A stretch of DNA of 46,528 nt from Colwellia sp. (lineage in GTDB: Bacteria > Pseudomonadota > Gammaproteobacteria > Enterobacterales > Alteromonadaceae). Below, piece by piece: positions 24,656 to 32,070 of the stretch (its first letter is position 1; each line of letters starts with the position of its first letter). The stretch is from contig JALJPA010000009.1 in assembly GCA_022969215.1 (NCBI GenBank), positions 1 to 46,528 on the forward strand. Reading direction: 5' to 3'. The position numbers and the translations under genes are program-made. The notes beneath the pieces are model-generated. The model searched no databases, had not been told where the DNA came from, and saw only the letters and a program-made list of their open reading frames with translations.

Positions 24656-26140
24656 CTAGTGAGCTTTGGCCTCACTTTCTATCATTTTTCCAAATAATGT
24701 CTTTAAATTACTTGCGGCATCTTTCGATTGGCGCACAACTATCCCTTTGGTTATTGTATTTTTGGTTATTGTATTTTTGGTTATGCTTGGAGGAAGTACG
24801 GCTAGTATCGTTGTTTTCTTGACCGCTGAAATCTTCATATCGTCAAAGTTAACAACTTCAATATTGCGAGTAACTAAATCTTTTGCGACGTACTGGATTG
24901 CTCTGGTTTCAAGGTTATGTAAGTCATATGATGGGTGCGCTTCCAAAAATGAAACCTTAGCACTGGTCATTACACTATCAACGCTTTCGTCTGGGGTACG
25001 GATGTTAACGTACCATGTATGTGGCGTTGTAGTGCGCTCTGATTTGAGGCGCATCTTCTTAACTTTTCGGTATCCCAACGTCTGCATAGTAGCCGCAATA
25101 ACCCGACCATGTGGCCACTTATGCTCACTATTCGGTAGGTCGGCTTTTAGTTTAAGGTAAGTAAGGTCTACTACTTGAGCATTAACTATTTCACAAGCAA
25201 AGTCTTCGATACGTTCACGCATAATCCCTTCTTCACTACCATCAGCGGCAGCATTTGCCATGTCGGCAAGCTCTTTGGTTTTTGGGGCTGTGTTGGCCTT
25301 GGAAAACTCGTCATTTATCACGTATTCGTGGGTAAAGAAGTACGCAATTTCGGGCAAGTAGTTCTCGCGGATTGTTGCAATCTCAGCAAAGTATTCATTG
25401 TAAGCATCGGCTCCGCCAAGTGACTCCCGAACTTCTTCCGTTGTTTCATGGGCTGAACGAGTAAGTAAGTATCGGCGCATATCTTCGGTGACAGGTAGGG
25501 CATCAGCATAGTTAGAAAACAGAACCCACGCAGCGGTTCGGTTAACAATTGAGGTACCTACATTTCGTTTGTTGATCACAAATGATTTATTAGATATGAA
25601 AGGCTTCACTGAGTTAATCGCGTTGTAGCGTTCTTTACCTTGTAACTTAACTTCTTCGACAACTTTAATCATGTTTCCCTCAGCCCATTCAGTCCATTCT
25701 TTTTCAAATAGACGAGGCTCGATAAGACCAAACGCCCCCTGACCTAAAGCCTGTCCAGCTATCTCTGCCATCAGCGTTTTACCATTCCCCTCAGGACCAG
25801 TTAACACTAAGGCGAACGGCTTAGGATTGTTTGGGTTCTGGTATGGCCATGCCAAGTAATCTAAAGTTAGTTGCGCACCGCGACTCCCCTTTACTAAGAA
25901 TTGAACGTGTTTAACAAATCGTTCTACGGCTTTGCGGCTTTCTCCTGAGGGAACTCGTAGCAATGGCGGGATGTACATATTCAGCGTTAGCTCTTGAGAA
26001 ACATCACGGTAAACTTCTGGCGCTCCAGGTTTATAACCTTTACCAAAAACGGTAGGTATCCAGCCTGCGGCAATGCCACAATCGAGGGCCATGGCATGTT
26101 CTGAATTTTTAGTATCATCTGCCGCTGCTTCGATGTTCAT
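24656..26140 (-). CDS. SF3-type replicative helicase part of a primase-helicase (DUF5906-like)
   Basis: A 494-aa ATPase with Walker A LTGPEGNGKT near residue 112, Walker B MIKVVEEV near 157, and the sensor region WVLFSNYADALP near 205. These are typical of superfamily 3 helicases of phage satellites and plasmids. The frame stays open upstream to 26339 without any ATG, GTG or TTG, and that stretch encodes AWAQNRVYIGTEDKVYN, which looks like the conserved N-terminus of this domain. The ATG at 26140 is therefore probably not the original start; see the frameshift finding. Near the C-terminus the peptide TITKN occurs twice, from a 15-bp tandem repeat. Confidence 0.8.
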   Translation of the reverse strand: MNIEAAADDTKNSEHAMALDCGIAAGWIPTVFGKGYKPGAPEVYRDVSQELTLNMYIPPLLRVPSGESRKAVERFVKHVQFLVKGSRGAQLTLDYLAWPYQNPNNPKPFALVLTGPEGNGKTLMAEIAGQALGQGAFGLIEPRLFEKEWTEWAEGNMIKVVEEVKLQGKERYNAINSVKPFISNKSFVINKRNVGTSIVNRTAAWVLFSNYADALPVTEDMRRYLLTRSAHETTEEVRESLGGADAYNEYFAEIATIRENYLPEIAYFFTHEYVINDEFSKANTAPKTKELADMANAAADGSEEGIMRERIEDFACEIVNAQVVDLTYLKLKADLPNSEHKWPHGRVIAATMQTLGYRKVKKMRLKSERTTTPHTWYVNIRTPDESVDSVMTSAKVSFLEAHPSYDLHNLETRAIQYVAKDLVTRNIEVVNFDDMKISAVKKTTILAVLPPSITKNTITKNTITKGIVVRQSKDAASNLKTLFGKMIESEAKAH

Positions 26141-26274
26141 GGTGTTGAATGGTTTTGGCGCAATAGATGTCTTGGTTTTAGAGTTATATACTTTATCTTC
26201 GGTGCCAATATAAACGCGATTCTGCGCCCATGCTGGTGCTTCTGATTCACTTAGTAAATGTGGGTCTTCATCTT

Positions 26275-28023
26275 TTAGGGCTTGGATACACTGAGTAATT
26301 GTCGCCTTGAGATAGTTATTCTCAATCGGTTGTAGGCTTCAAGCATTGAGTCCCCTACTTGGGCGCGGTCTTTCTTACAAAGTTTACGTTGGCTATTACG
26401 GGACACTTCTACTTGAATTTTTTCAAGCTGTTCTTCGTCTGTAGCTACTGCGATACGAGCGACTAAACCTTTGCGGGTATTCTTTGAGACGGCTGCGAGG
26501 TATTCGTCACCTGCTTTGTGAAATAAGCTTTTGATCGTTAGTTTTTTACCTGAGGTGCCCTCTCTCATGGACTCCCACTTTTGGTCACAAGCATCCGCTT
26601 CGTAATCGTCACCGTCAGAGGACCAAGTGTCCCAGATTTCTAATCCTTGAGCCGAAGCGTTACTGTGATTGTTTAGTATGAATCCGACACTTAGCCATTC
26701 ATCATAACCATTAGGGCTTATGTATGAGAGTGCAAATCGAACTTCGTCCATTTCGTTTAGGGACATTTCGCCTTTAGCACGAACGCTTACTTGCTTATTC
26801 GGAAGTTTGGGCAGGGCTTCATCTAGTTCTTGAATAGTTACCGTTTTTCCATGCCACTCAACTTTGTTTTCCCAGAACGAACCGTCTTCATTTTTTCGGT
26901 CAGGTTTAACATTAATTCCGATAGGTAGGCGCATCCAGCGGATAATATTATTACCCGATACATCACCTACAATACCAGCACGTTTAACAATAGAGGTGGC
27001 GAAGTCGACACTGTTGATTGGTAGTGCAAGTACATAACCATCTTGGAACGACCCAGGACTTGTTTCGATTGAGTAGGTTGGTTTTAGTTTGTCACGAATT
27101 CCTTTAGCTGTGTATGCTGCACGGGTTACTTTACCGTTTGAGTCAGTCTTGGCTTCTTTATGTTCACCAATGTCATCTATCATGAGAACAAACATCGCAT
27201 GGAAGTCCTCTTTTTTACGAGAAGTACCTGTGAATGTTGAACCACTGAAATACCGACCAGCACTACCTTTGTCCATTAGCTCTTTGGCGGTTAGGAACTG
27301 TCGGGTGTTGAAGCCGACTTTCCTATCTTCACCAGTGTTCCATACGGCAACGGTTGTTGAGGCTACGTGGTCACCAAAAATGTTGGTCATGAACTCTGCA
27401 TTAGTTTTAGGTTCTAGGATGGATTCCTTCTGTTGTACGGATAGGAAAGTTACGCCGTGGATGCCCGTATCACTATTATCTTCAACCATACTTTTAGCAT
27501 TGGTGTTATCAAAAATTGATGGTTGGTGCGCTTTGACCTCGTATTCTTTGGCCAGTTCTTCGGCCTTGGTTTGGGCTAATTCTTTCGCTTCTTTTTCTGT
27601 TTGATCACTCGACAGTTTCGCTATACGAGTTGCTTCTTGTTCCTCTGTTTTGGCTTTTTTTACACGGTCACGTTCTGCTTTATTTTCACGGGAAATGTCA
27701 TGATTTAATTGCTTGAGATCGGTCGTTGCTTTAGCTTTCTTGGTATTAAGGACACGTGATTGCGCTCGCAATGATTTCAGCGCTTCGCGGAACTTTTTGG
27801 CTACCGTGGCTAAAACCGTGTACTGAGTTTTCTCGTCTGTACTAAAGTGTTGGCGCTGACCATGTTCATCCAAGAATCCTTTAAGGTCTGTACTCGCGTT
27901 ATCTACCTCATCCTTGGCTTCCATGAGGTCTGGGGCTAGTCCATCAAGAGCCAACTCTAGTTCTTTAATAGATTTTTCAAGCGTAATGATTGTGGCGTTG
28001 CGTTCTTTATTCTTATTAGACAT
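26275..28023 (-). CDS. Primase part of a primase-helicase, with PriCT domain
   Basis: A 582-aa protein. Residues 1-160 are a long charged coiled coil (KNKERNATIITLEKSIKELE onward). Residues about 195-390 carry an archaeo-eukaryotic primase-like core: MFVLMIDDIG with the metal-binding aspartates, YSIETSPGSFQDG, and NNIIRWMRLPIGINVK. Residues about 425-505 match PriCT-2 (VRFALSYISPNGYDEWLSVG, then LTIKSLFHKAG), which joins primase to helicase in such proteins. The last 20 residues (NRLRITISRRQLLSVSKP) read as out-of-frame; the natural continuation is in the -1 frame. Would initiate element replication if intact. Confidence 0.75.
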   Translation of the reverse strand: MSNKNKERNATIITLEKSIKELELALDGLAPDLMEAKDEVDNASTDLKGFLDEHGQRQHFSTDEKTQYTVLATVAKKFREALKSLRAQSRVLNTKKAKATTDLKQLNHDISRENKAERDRVKKAKTEEQEATRIAKLSSDQTEKEAKELAQTKAEELAKEYEVKAHQPSIFDNTNAKSMVEDNSDTGIHGVTFLSVQQKESILEPKTNAEFMTNIFGDHVASTTVAVWNTGEDRKVGFNTRQFLTAKELMDKGSAGRYFSGSTFTGTSRKKEDFHAMFVLMIDDIGEHKEAKTDSNGKVTRAAYTAKGIRDKLKPTYSIETSPGSFQDGYVLALPINSVDFATSIVKRAGIVGDVSGNNIIRWMRLPIGINVKPDRKNEDGSFWENKVEWHGKTVTIQELDEALPKLPNKQVSVRAKGEMSLNEMDEVRFALSYISPNGYDEWLSVGFILNNHSNASAQGLEIWDTWSSDGDDYEADACDQKWESMREGTSGKKLTIKSLFHKAGDEYLAAVSKNTRKGLVARIAVATDEEQLEKIQVEVSRNSQRKLCKKDRAQVGDSMLEAYNRLRITISRRQLLSVSKP

Positions 28024-28208
28024 AATAGACTTAGTTATCGAATCGACTGATTAACCCGTGCCGAGTGAGTTCAGTCTTTTTATTTCTACGAGTTCTATGT
28101 AATGCGTACCGGTCCTCAATAACCACGGCTATGGTTATCGTCGACTCAGCCATGATGCTTTCGCATAGGTCAGCCGTTACATAGTATTCGTCATTTATTT
28201 TATATTGG

Positions 28209-28240
28209 GCGGAGTTGGTTTTTTACCTTCTCCGCTTTTT
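28209..28240 (+). terminator. Terminator-like hairpin, plus strand
   Basis: GCGGAG pairs with CTCCGC, extended by GGT/ACC across a 2x2 mismatch, then TTTTTG. It points along the plus strand, where no gene ends nearby, so it may shield the minus-strand replication operon. The rest of 28024-28390 has no gene; a small hairpin ATAACCA/TGGTTAT lies at about 28118-28137. Confidence 0.5.
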
Positions 28241-28333
28241 GTTTTCTTGCTTTCTTGTTTCCCGAAAAACTTGCTGAATATACCCACCCCAGAAGGTTAT
28301 ATCTATTGGTATTTTTTCGCCGATTACGGAGCT

Positions 28334-28353
28334 AATATACATAGGTATACTCG
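28334..28353 (+). promoter_or_regulatory. Two-unit 10-bp tandem repeat, possible operator
   Basis: GGTATACTCG and GGTATACTCA lie head to tail, followed by GGTGCACAG as a weaker third unit. One helical turn spacing in the intergenic region ahead of the primase gene suggests a regulator-binding site, perhaps for the AlpA-like protein. Confidence 0.35.
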
Positions 28354-28390
28354 GGTATACTCAGGTGCACAGAAACTTGTAAATTAATTT

Positions 28391-28987
28391 TCAATCATCA
28401 TGTGGGCCACAGTATTCTTGTGCTCTAAACTCTGCCCACTCTTGTGCTTTTCGAGTATCGACTTCGACTTTTGCATCGAACTTTTGTTGGATTGGGTATT
28501 CAGCGTCGAATATGCCTTTGAATGGTCTTCCGACCCTGATTTTTATCCCGTGCTGTTGTTCGTAGATAAGCGTAGCCAGTTTGGTGTCGTTGTCTGTTGA
28601 TTTAATAAGGGCTAAGTGTGCAGCTACTACATCGAGTAGTTCAGGGTTGACGATATGTAGTGACGCTAAAATGCTCTGCTTTAATGCGGTTGTAGTTATC
28701 TCGTGGAGGGCATTAATTATGATGGCAGCCCTGCTATGTTCTGAGGGAGATTCCTCATGATTGTCATTGCGTAATGCGGCTTTCATTTGTTCTGGTGACA
28801 TTGACAGAATAGGTACTATTGAGTCTAGGGGCTCTGCCGTAAAGCCAGCAACGGCTGTCGCAAAGAGTACGCTATGGCGGTGCCTTAAGTGGTCAAGTAA
28901 TTCTCGTTCGGCCTCGATACTGTATGGCTTACCACTTATTAGTTTTACGTTTGAATTATGCTCAGGCGTTGGGGTTGGTTTTGTCAT
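28391..28987 (-). CDS. Hypothetical element protein
   Basis: A 198-aa soluble protein read from the ATG at 28987; GGGGGAT lies 8 nt upstream, so the TTG at 29002 given by the ORF track is not the likely start. Mostly helical (AERELLDHLRHRHSVLFATA and EITTTALKQSILASLHI), ending with a more polar tail (RVGRPFKGIFDAEYP). No domain recognised. It sits between alpA-like and primase genes on the same strand, the place where satellites keep small replication or regulatory proteins. Confidence 0.6.
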   Translation of the reverse strand: MTKPTPTPEHNSNVKLISGKPYSIEAERELLDHLRHRHSVLFATAVAGFTAEPLDSIVPILSMSPEQMKAALRNDNHEESPSEHSRAAIIINALHEITTTALKQSILASLHIVNPELLDVVAAHLALIKSTDNDTKLATLIYEQQHGIKIRVGRPFKGIFDAEYPIQQKFDAKVEVDTRKAQEWAEFRAQEYCGPHDD

Positions 28988-29002
28988 TATAATATCCCCC
29001 AA

Positions 29003-29239
29003 TTAATGTGTTTTTGCGGGAGAAACTAAGCCTGACTCAATCCAAGCATCGAGGTCAGTTATTCGATAATAAATGGTTCGGCCTTTACGGTAATAAATTG
29101 GGTGTGAGTCTGCTTGGGTGCTGCGATGGACGGCTAGTGAGTTTGGAGTTGTTCCAAGATACTTTGAGGCTTCGGTGCTTGAAAACCAAACTTTGAATTC
29201 TTTTGCGTTTGACGATTTGGATGATTGTACTGTTGGCAT
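29003..29239 (-). CDS. AlpA-family/excisionase-like HTH regulator
   Basis: A 78-aa protein with the winged-helix of AlpA/MerR-like excisionases: WFSSTEASKYLGTTPNSLAVHR, then YYRKGRTIYYRITDLDAWIES. In P4-like satellites and PICIs such proteins activate excision or act as recombination directionality factor. Its location between integrase and replication genes fits. Likely binding sites are the repeats near the att ends and at 28334-28353, by inference only. Confidence 0.85.
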   Translation of the reverse strand: MPTVQSSKSSNAKEFKVWFSSTEASKYLGTTPNSLAVHRSTQADSHPIYYRKGRTIYYRITDLDAWIESGLVSPAKTH

Positions 29240-29455
29240 AATGCTCTCAATAAACTATCACCCCGTACCAAAGTTTACGGGGTTCATTTTAAAAATGATT
29301 AGTTGTATTGATAATCCAGTGCCAATGGGCTGAGGTATCTTATCAAGGGGTAGTGCAGGTGTTCTACCGAACTCACTATGTACTTTGGAGTGAGTCTTTA
29401 TATGCTATCAGCACGAGGCTGACCAATAATTACTATTAGTCTATCTTAATTATCC

Positions 29456-30826
29456 TTAGCCTGTCTTTGCTACTTTGTTACTACTTAGTAACTCAAACAT
29501 CATCTGGCGCTTTTCGTCATCACTTAGACTACCTAACAAATTCATTAGTTTATTATCCATGTTTGATGAGGATTCAATACGGCCCGCAGATTCTAGCACC
29601 TCACGCTCAACCTTGGCCGCCGGTATTATAAGTTCATCAGCCGACTGTACTACGTAGCCCGCAGTTACATCGTCACGGTTGGTTTTGTGATTAAGCAATC
29701 GTTTGATCGTGTATGATCCAATACCTGATGCTTCAGCATTTGAGGCAAAAGTTCGACGGCAATCATGAAAACCAAACGACAAGCCTATCGCTTTGGTTAT
29801 GGATCGCATAGCTTTTCGTGGGTCATCTATGATTACGTCTTTCGGACTAAATACATAGTCACCAACCTTTGCTTTATGACGACGGGTTAATATTTGTTTG
29901 ACGGTATCGGTGATCGGTAATTCTAATGGCGAGCCATTTTTGGTTTTGTCTATCCAAAAATATCCAGCGGATAAGTTAACTCTATTCCAAGATAAACCCA
30001 TTATTTCACCACGACGTAAACCCGTGAATATGGCAAACTCTAAGGCATCTATGCACACTATACCCATTGGGTAATCACTACGGCTAGCACGATACGAATC
30101 AAAACCATCAAGGACTTGGGCTAATTGGCTCTTTCTAATATGTGACTGTTTACGAGGAACATGATTCCATTGTCTATTATGACTTAAGCTACCAGTAATT
30201 CCCTGAAACAATTGCTCGCCACTTAGTCCTCGGTATTCTCTAATGGCAAAGTTAATAACCGCTCGTAGAACACGTGCCCATAAATCTGCTTGTGCCGGAG
30301 ATGATTTTCTTTGGCCTAATATTTTACCTTCAGTTATTTGCTGATGTCTGTCAGCCACATCTTGCTCACTGATGTTGAGTAGGCTTCGTTTTACAAAATC
30401 ACTAGAGTACAAGCGCAATAGGTCACGGTATTGTGTCTCTGTTTTTGGCTTTAAAGGTTTAGGGGATTTATGTCTATGATTAAGGTAATCATCAAGTGCT
30501 CGGCCTAAGGTGATCTCGCCGTTTACTTGTGCCTGTTCAGCTTCATTTAGGTCAGTACCACTATCAACATCGAACAATACTTTCTTTGCTTCCAGCCTCG
30601 CTTCTTCGAGTGTCATAACTGGCCATTGCCCTAAAACCTTTTGCTGTCTTTTACCATCAACTTGTCGTCTAATAGCAAAGGACTTATTACCAGTGGCTGT
30701 GATTCGTAAAGAAAGACCTGGCATGTTTGTGTCACCTATCTCTACTCTGCCTTTAGCTGGTAGGGCATTTTTCTTCTCGTAGTTCTTAATGAAGCTTTCA
30801 GTCAGCTTGAGTTTTTTGTGTGGCAT
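29456..30826 (-). CDS. int: P4-type tyrosine integrase (DUF4102)
   Basis: A 456-aa site-specific recombinase that would integrate the element at tRNA-Ile2. The N-terminal DUF4102 arm-binding domain is seen in MPGLSLRITATGNKSFAIRR and the GQWPVMTLEEAR segment; a SAM-like core-binding domain spans about 105-215. The catalytic domain keeps R271 (GLRRGE), the hairpin lysine K296, H354 and R357 (HDCRR), H380 (LLNH) and nucleophile Y391. All six residues are present, so the enzyme may be active. Its 5' end is 165 bp from attR, and it is transcribed into the element. Confidence 0.95.
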   Translation of the reverse strand: MPHKKLKLTESFIKNYEKKNALPAKGRVEIGDTNMPGLSLRITATGNKSFAIRRQVDGKRQQKVLGQWPVMTLEEARLEAKKVLFDVDSGTDLNEAEQAQVNGEITLGRALDDYLNHRHKSPKPLKPKTETQYRDLLRLYSSDFVKRSLLNISEQDVADRHQQITEGKILGQRKSSPAQADLWARVLRAVINFAIREYRGLSGEQLFQGITGSLSHNRQWNHVPRKQSHIRKSQLAQVLDGFDSYRASRSDYPMGIVCIDALEFAIFTGLRRGEIMGLSWNRVNLSAGYFWIDKTKNGSPLELPITDTVKQILTRRHKAKVGDYVFSPKDVIIDDPRKAMRSITKAIGLSFGFHDCRRTFASNAEASGIGSYTIKRLLNHKTNRDDVTAGYVVQSADELIIPAAKVEREVLESAGRIESSSNMDNKLMNLLGSLSDDEKRQMMFELLSSNKVAKTG

Positions 30827-30855
30827 TCAGTACTCTTATAATATGACATGATGGC

Positions 30856-30874
30856 AGTAACCATCTGGTAACCA
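30856..30874 (+). promoter_or_regulatory. Putative integrase or RDF arm-type site, right end
   Basis: AGTAACCATCTGGTAACCA, 18/19 identical to the left-end copy at 4837-4855. It lies 30 bp upstream of the int start, so binding here could also autoregulate int. Confidence 0.5.
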
Positions 30875-30990
30875 CTTCGGGCCATTAGTCTACATTAATC
30901 AAGGTTAGAATTTATAAGGGTAAATTGTTACAGAGTAGTAAATACGGGTGATCACCATGAAGGGCTGGGTGGTAGGAAACGTATAGTATA

Positions 30991-31045
30991 CGACTCATAA
31001 TCGGCAGGTCCCCAGTTCAAGTCTGGGAAGGCCCACCATTTTCAT
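30991..31045 (+). repeat. attR: 55-bp direct repeat of the tRNA-Ile2 3' half
   Basis: Identical to 4745-4799. It begins at the anticodon stem, so it cannot encode a complete tRNA. Marks the right end of the island. Confidence 0.95.
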
Positions 31046-31193
31046 CATGTAGTACAACCTTTCTAGGCCGTTTTAGAAAAAGCTTACTTACCCTATTTCA
31101 AACTTTCGGTCCATGGCTGGTATCAAATTATCTACTGCTGTCCTAATCTCGACGACGGCGACAACGAACTTGAAAAAATAATTTGTTAATTAC

Positions 31194-31442
31194 CTAACAT
31201 TTAGAAATGCTTTGATTTTGATAAACGATTATCCGTTCGCCTTTTTTTTTGCTGATAACCTGGTATCGTCGAGTGACTTTGCCGTTCTTTGAGGTGTTAT
31301 CCCAAAGACAAGCGCCATGTCTTAAAGCTTCTAATGTCGATTTTCCACTTATTTTACCTACCTGTTTCCAGCCACCAAGGGCATATGACGTGATAGGGAA
31401 ACTTAACAAGAGCAAGGGCAAAATCATCCTGACAATTTTCAT
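31194..31442 (-). CDS. Small secreted hypothetical protein
   Basis: An 82-aa product from the ATG at 31442, which has GGAGAGAG 5 nt upstream; the ORF-track start at 31454 lies before that site. The signal peptide is KIVRMILPLLLLSFPITSYA, cleaved after SYA. The 60-residue mature part has two cysteines (GACLWD and a C-terminal SKC) that could form a disulphide. Family not recognised. It is the first gene beyond attR, so it belongs to the host chromosome or to an older element. Confidence 0.6.
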   Translation of the reverse strand: MKIVRMILPLLLLSFPITSYALGGWKQVGKISGKSTLEALRHGACLWDNTSKNGKVTRRYQVISKKKGERIIVYQNQSISKC

Positions 31443-31727
31443 AACTCTCTCCATGTATTATTAAGATGGCTATATTTTACTGAACTTCACCTTTAACAAT
31501 ATTAGACCATTTTCATATAAACATACTACGACATTAAGATGACAATTCAGCTAGCTACTTATCATTGACTTTGCAGTAACTCAGGAAAGAAAAAATAAGC
31601 ATCAAAGCAATATCAAGGCTTATTAATATGGAGTTTTAGACGGCAGTGGGAATATAAAATATGAGAAAGTGCTGGCCCACTTTAGGCTAATATCCAATAA
31701 TTATACTCCCCATGATTTAAAACGTAG

Positions 31728-31913
31728 TATATCTCAGAGTTACTGAACCAAGACGTTGGCCTTTTAACAGTTAGCAAAATGGCAGGACATGCTAGGGTTA
31801 CCACCACTCAGATTGATGATAAATGCGAAGCTCAATTTATGCAACAGGCTATCAACCAACTCAAAGACTACCGACAATCAATTAAGTCAAACCACATCCC
31901 ACTCTCTATCTAG
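31728..31913 (+). pseudogene. C-terminal remnant of another tyrosine recombinase
   Basis: The frame reads ELLNQDVGLLTVSKMAGHAR, then VTTTQIDDKCEAQF. This is the end of an integrase: the (A)GHARVTTTQ motif carries the second active-site His, and the expected Tyr (Q.YD.R pattern) is changed to Asp (QIDDK). A stop just upstream removes the rest. It is in another frame than the ORF-track entry 31789-31977. Probably a fossil of an earlier element at the same tRNA locus. Confidence 0.7.
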
Positions 31914-32070
31914 TCTGTTTCTTCTTACTTTGACAAGCGCCAGCTATCTAATATTAAAATTGAACGATTACCTTTAATGATTAGCCAACTTTAATTTGCC
32001 ACATTTCTGCCATATTCTTGTCATGTTCTCGCTCTAAGCTACTGCTAACTTTTATCGTTAATAAGAGATT

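Larger units (their letters stand above)
4745..31045. mobile_element. 26.3-kb tRNA-integrated genomic island (satellite/P4-type integrase element)
   Basis: Bounded by a perfect 55-bp direct repeat made of the tRNA-Ile2 3' half. It encodes a P4-family integrase 165 bp from the right repeat, an AlpA-like regulator, a primase/helicase module, a small-terminase-like protein, an integron cassette array without integrase, and a defence-like cargo. The integrase plus AlpA plus primase-helicase set is what P4-like satellites and Gram-negative PICIs carry, but at 26 kb it is larger than most of these and no capsid or conjugation genes are visible. Mobility today is uncertain because the primase-helicase gene appears frameshifted. 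Confidence 0.93.

Noticed and set aside
28205-28387. 60-aa plus-strand ORF between replication genes
   Set aside because: Overlaps a terminator hairpin and tandem repeat in the intergenic region; no coding features.
31789-31977. 62-aa plus-strand ORF
   Set aside because: It is a different frame of the integrase remnant at 31728-31913, which gives the recognisable protein.
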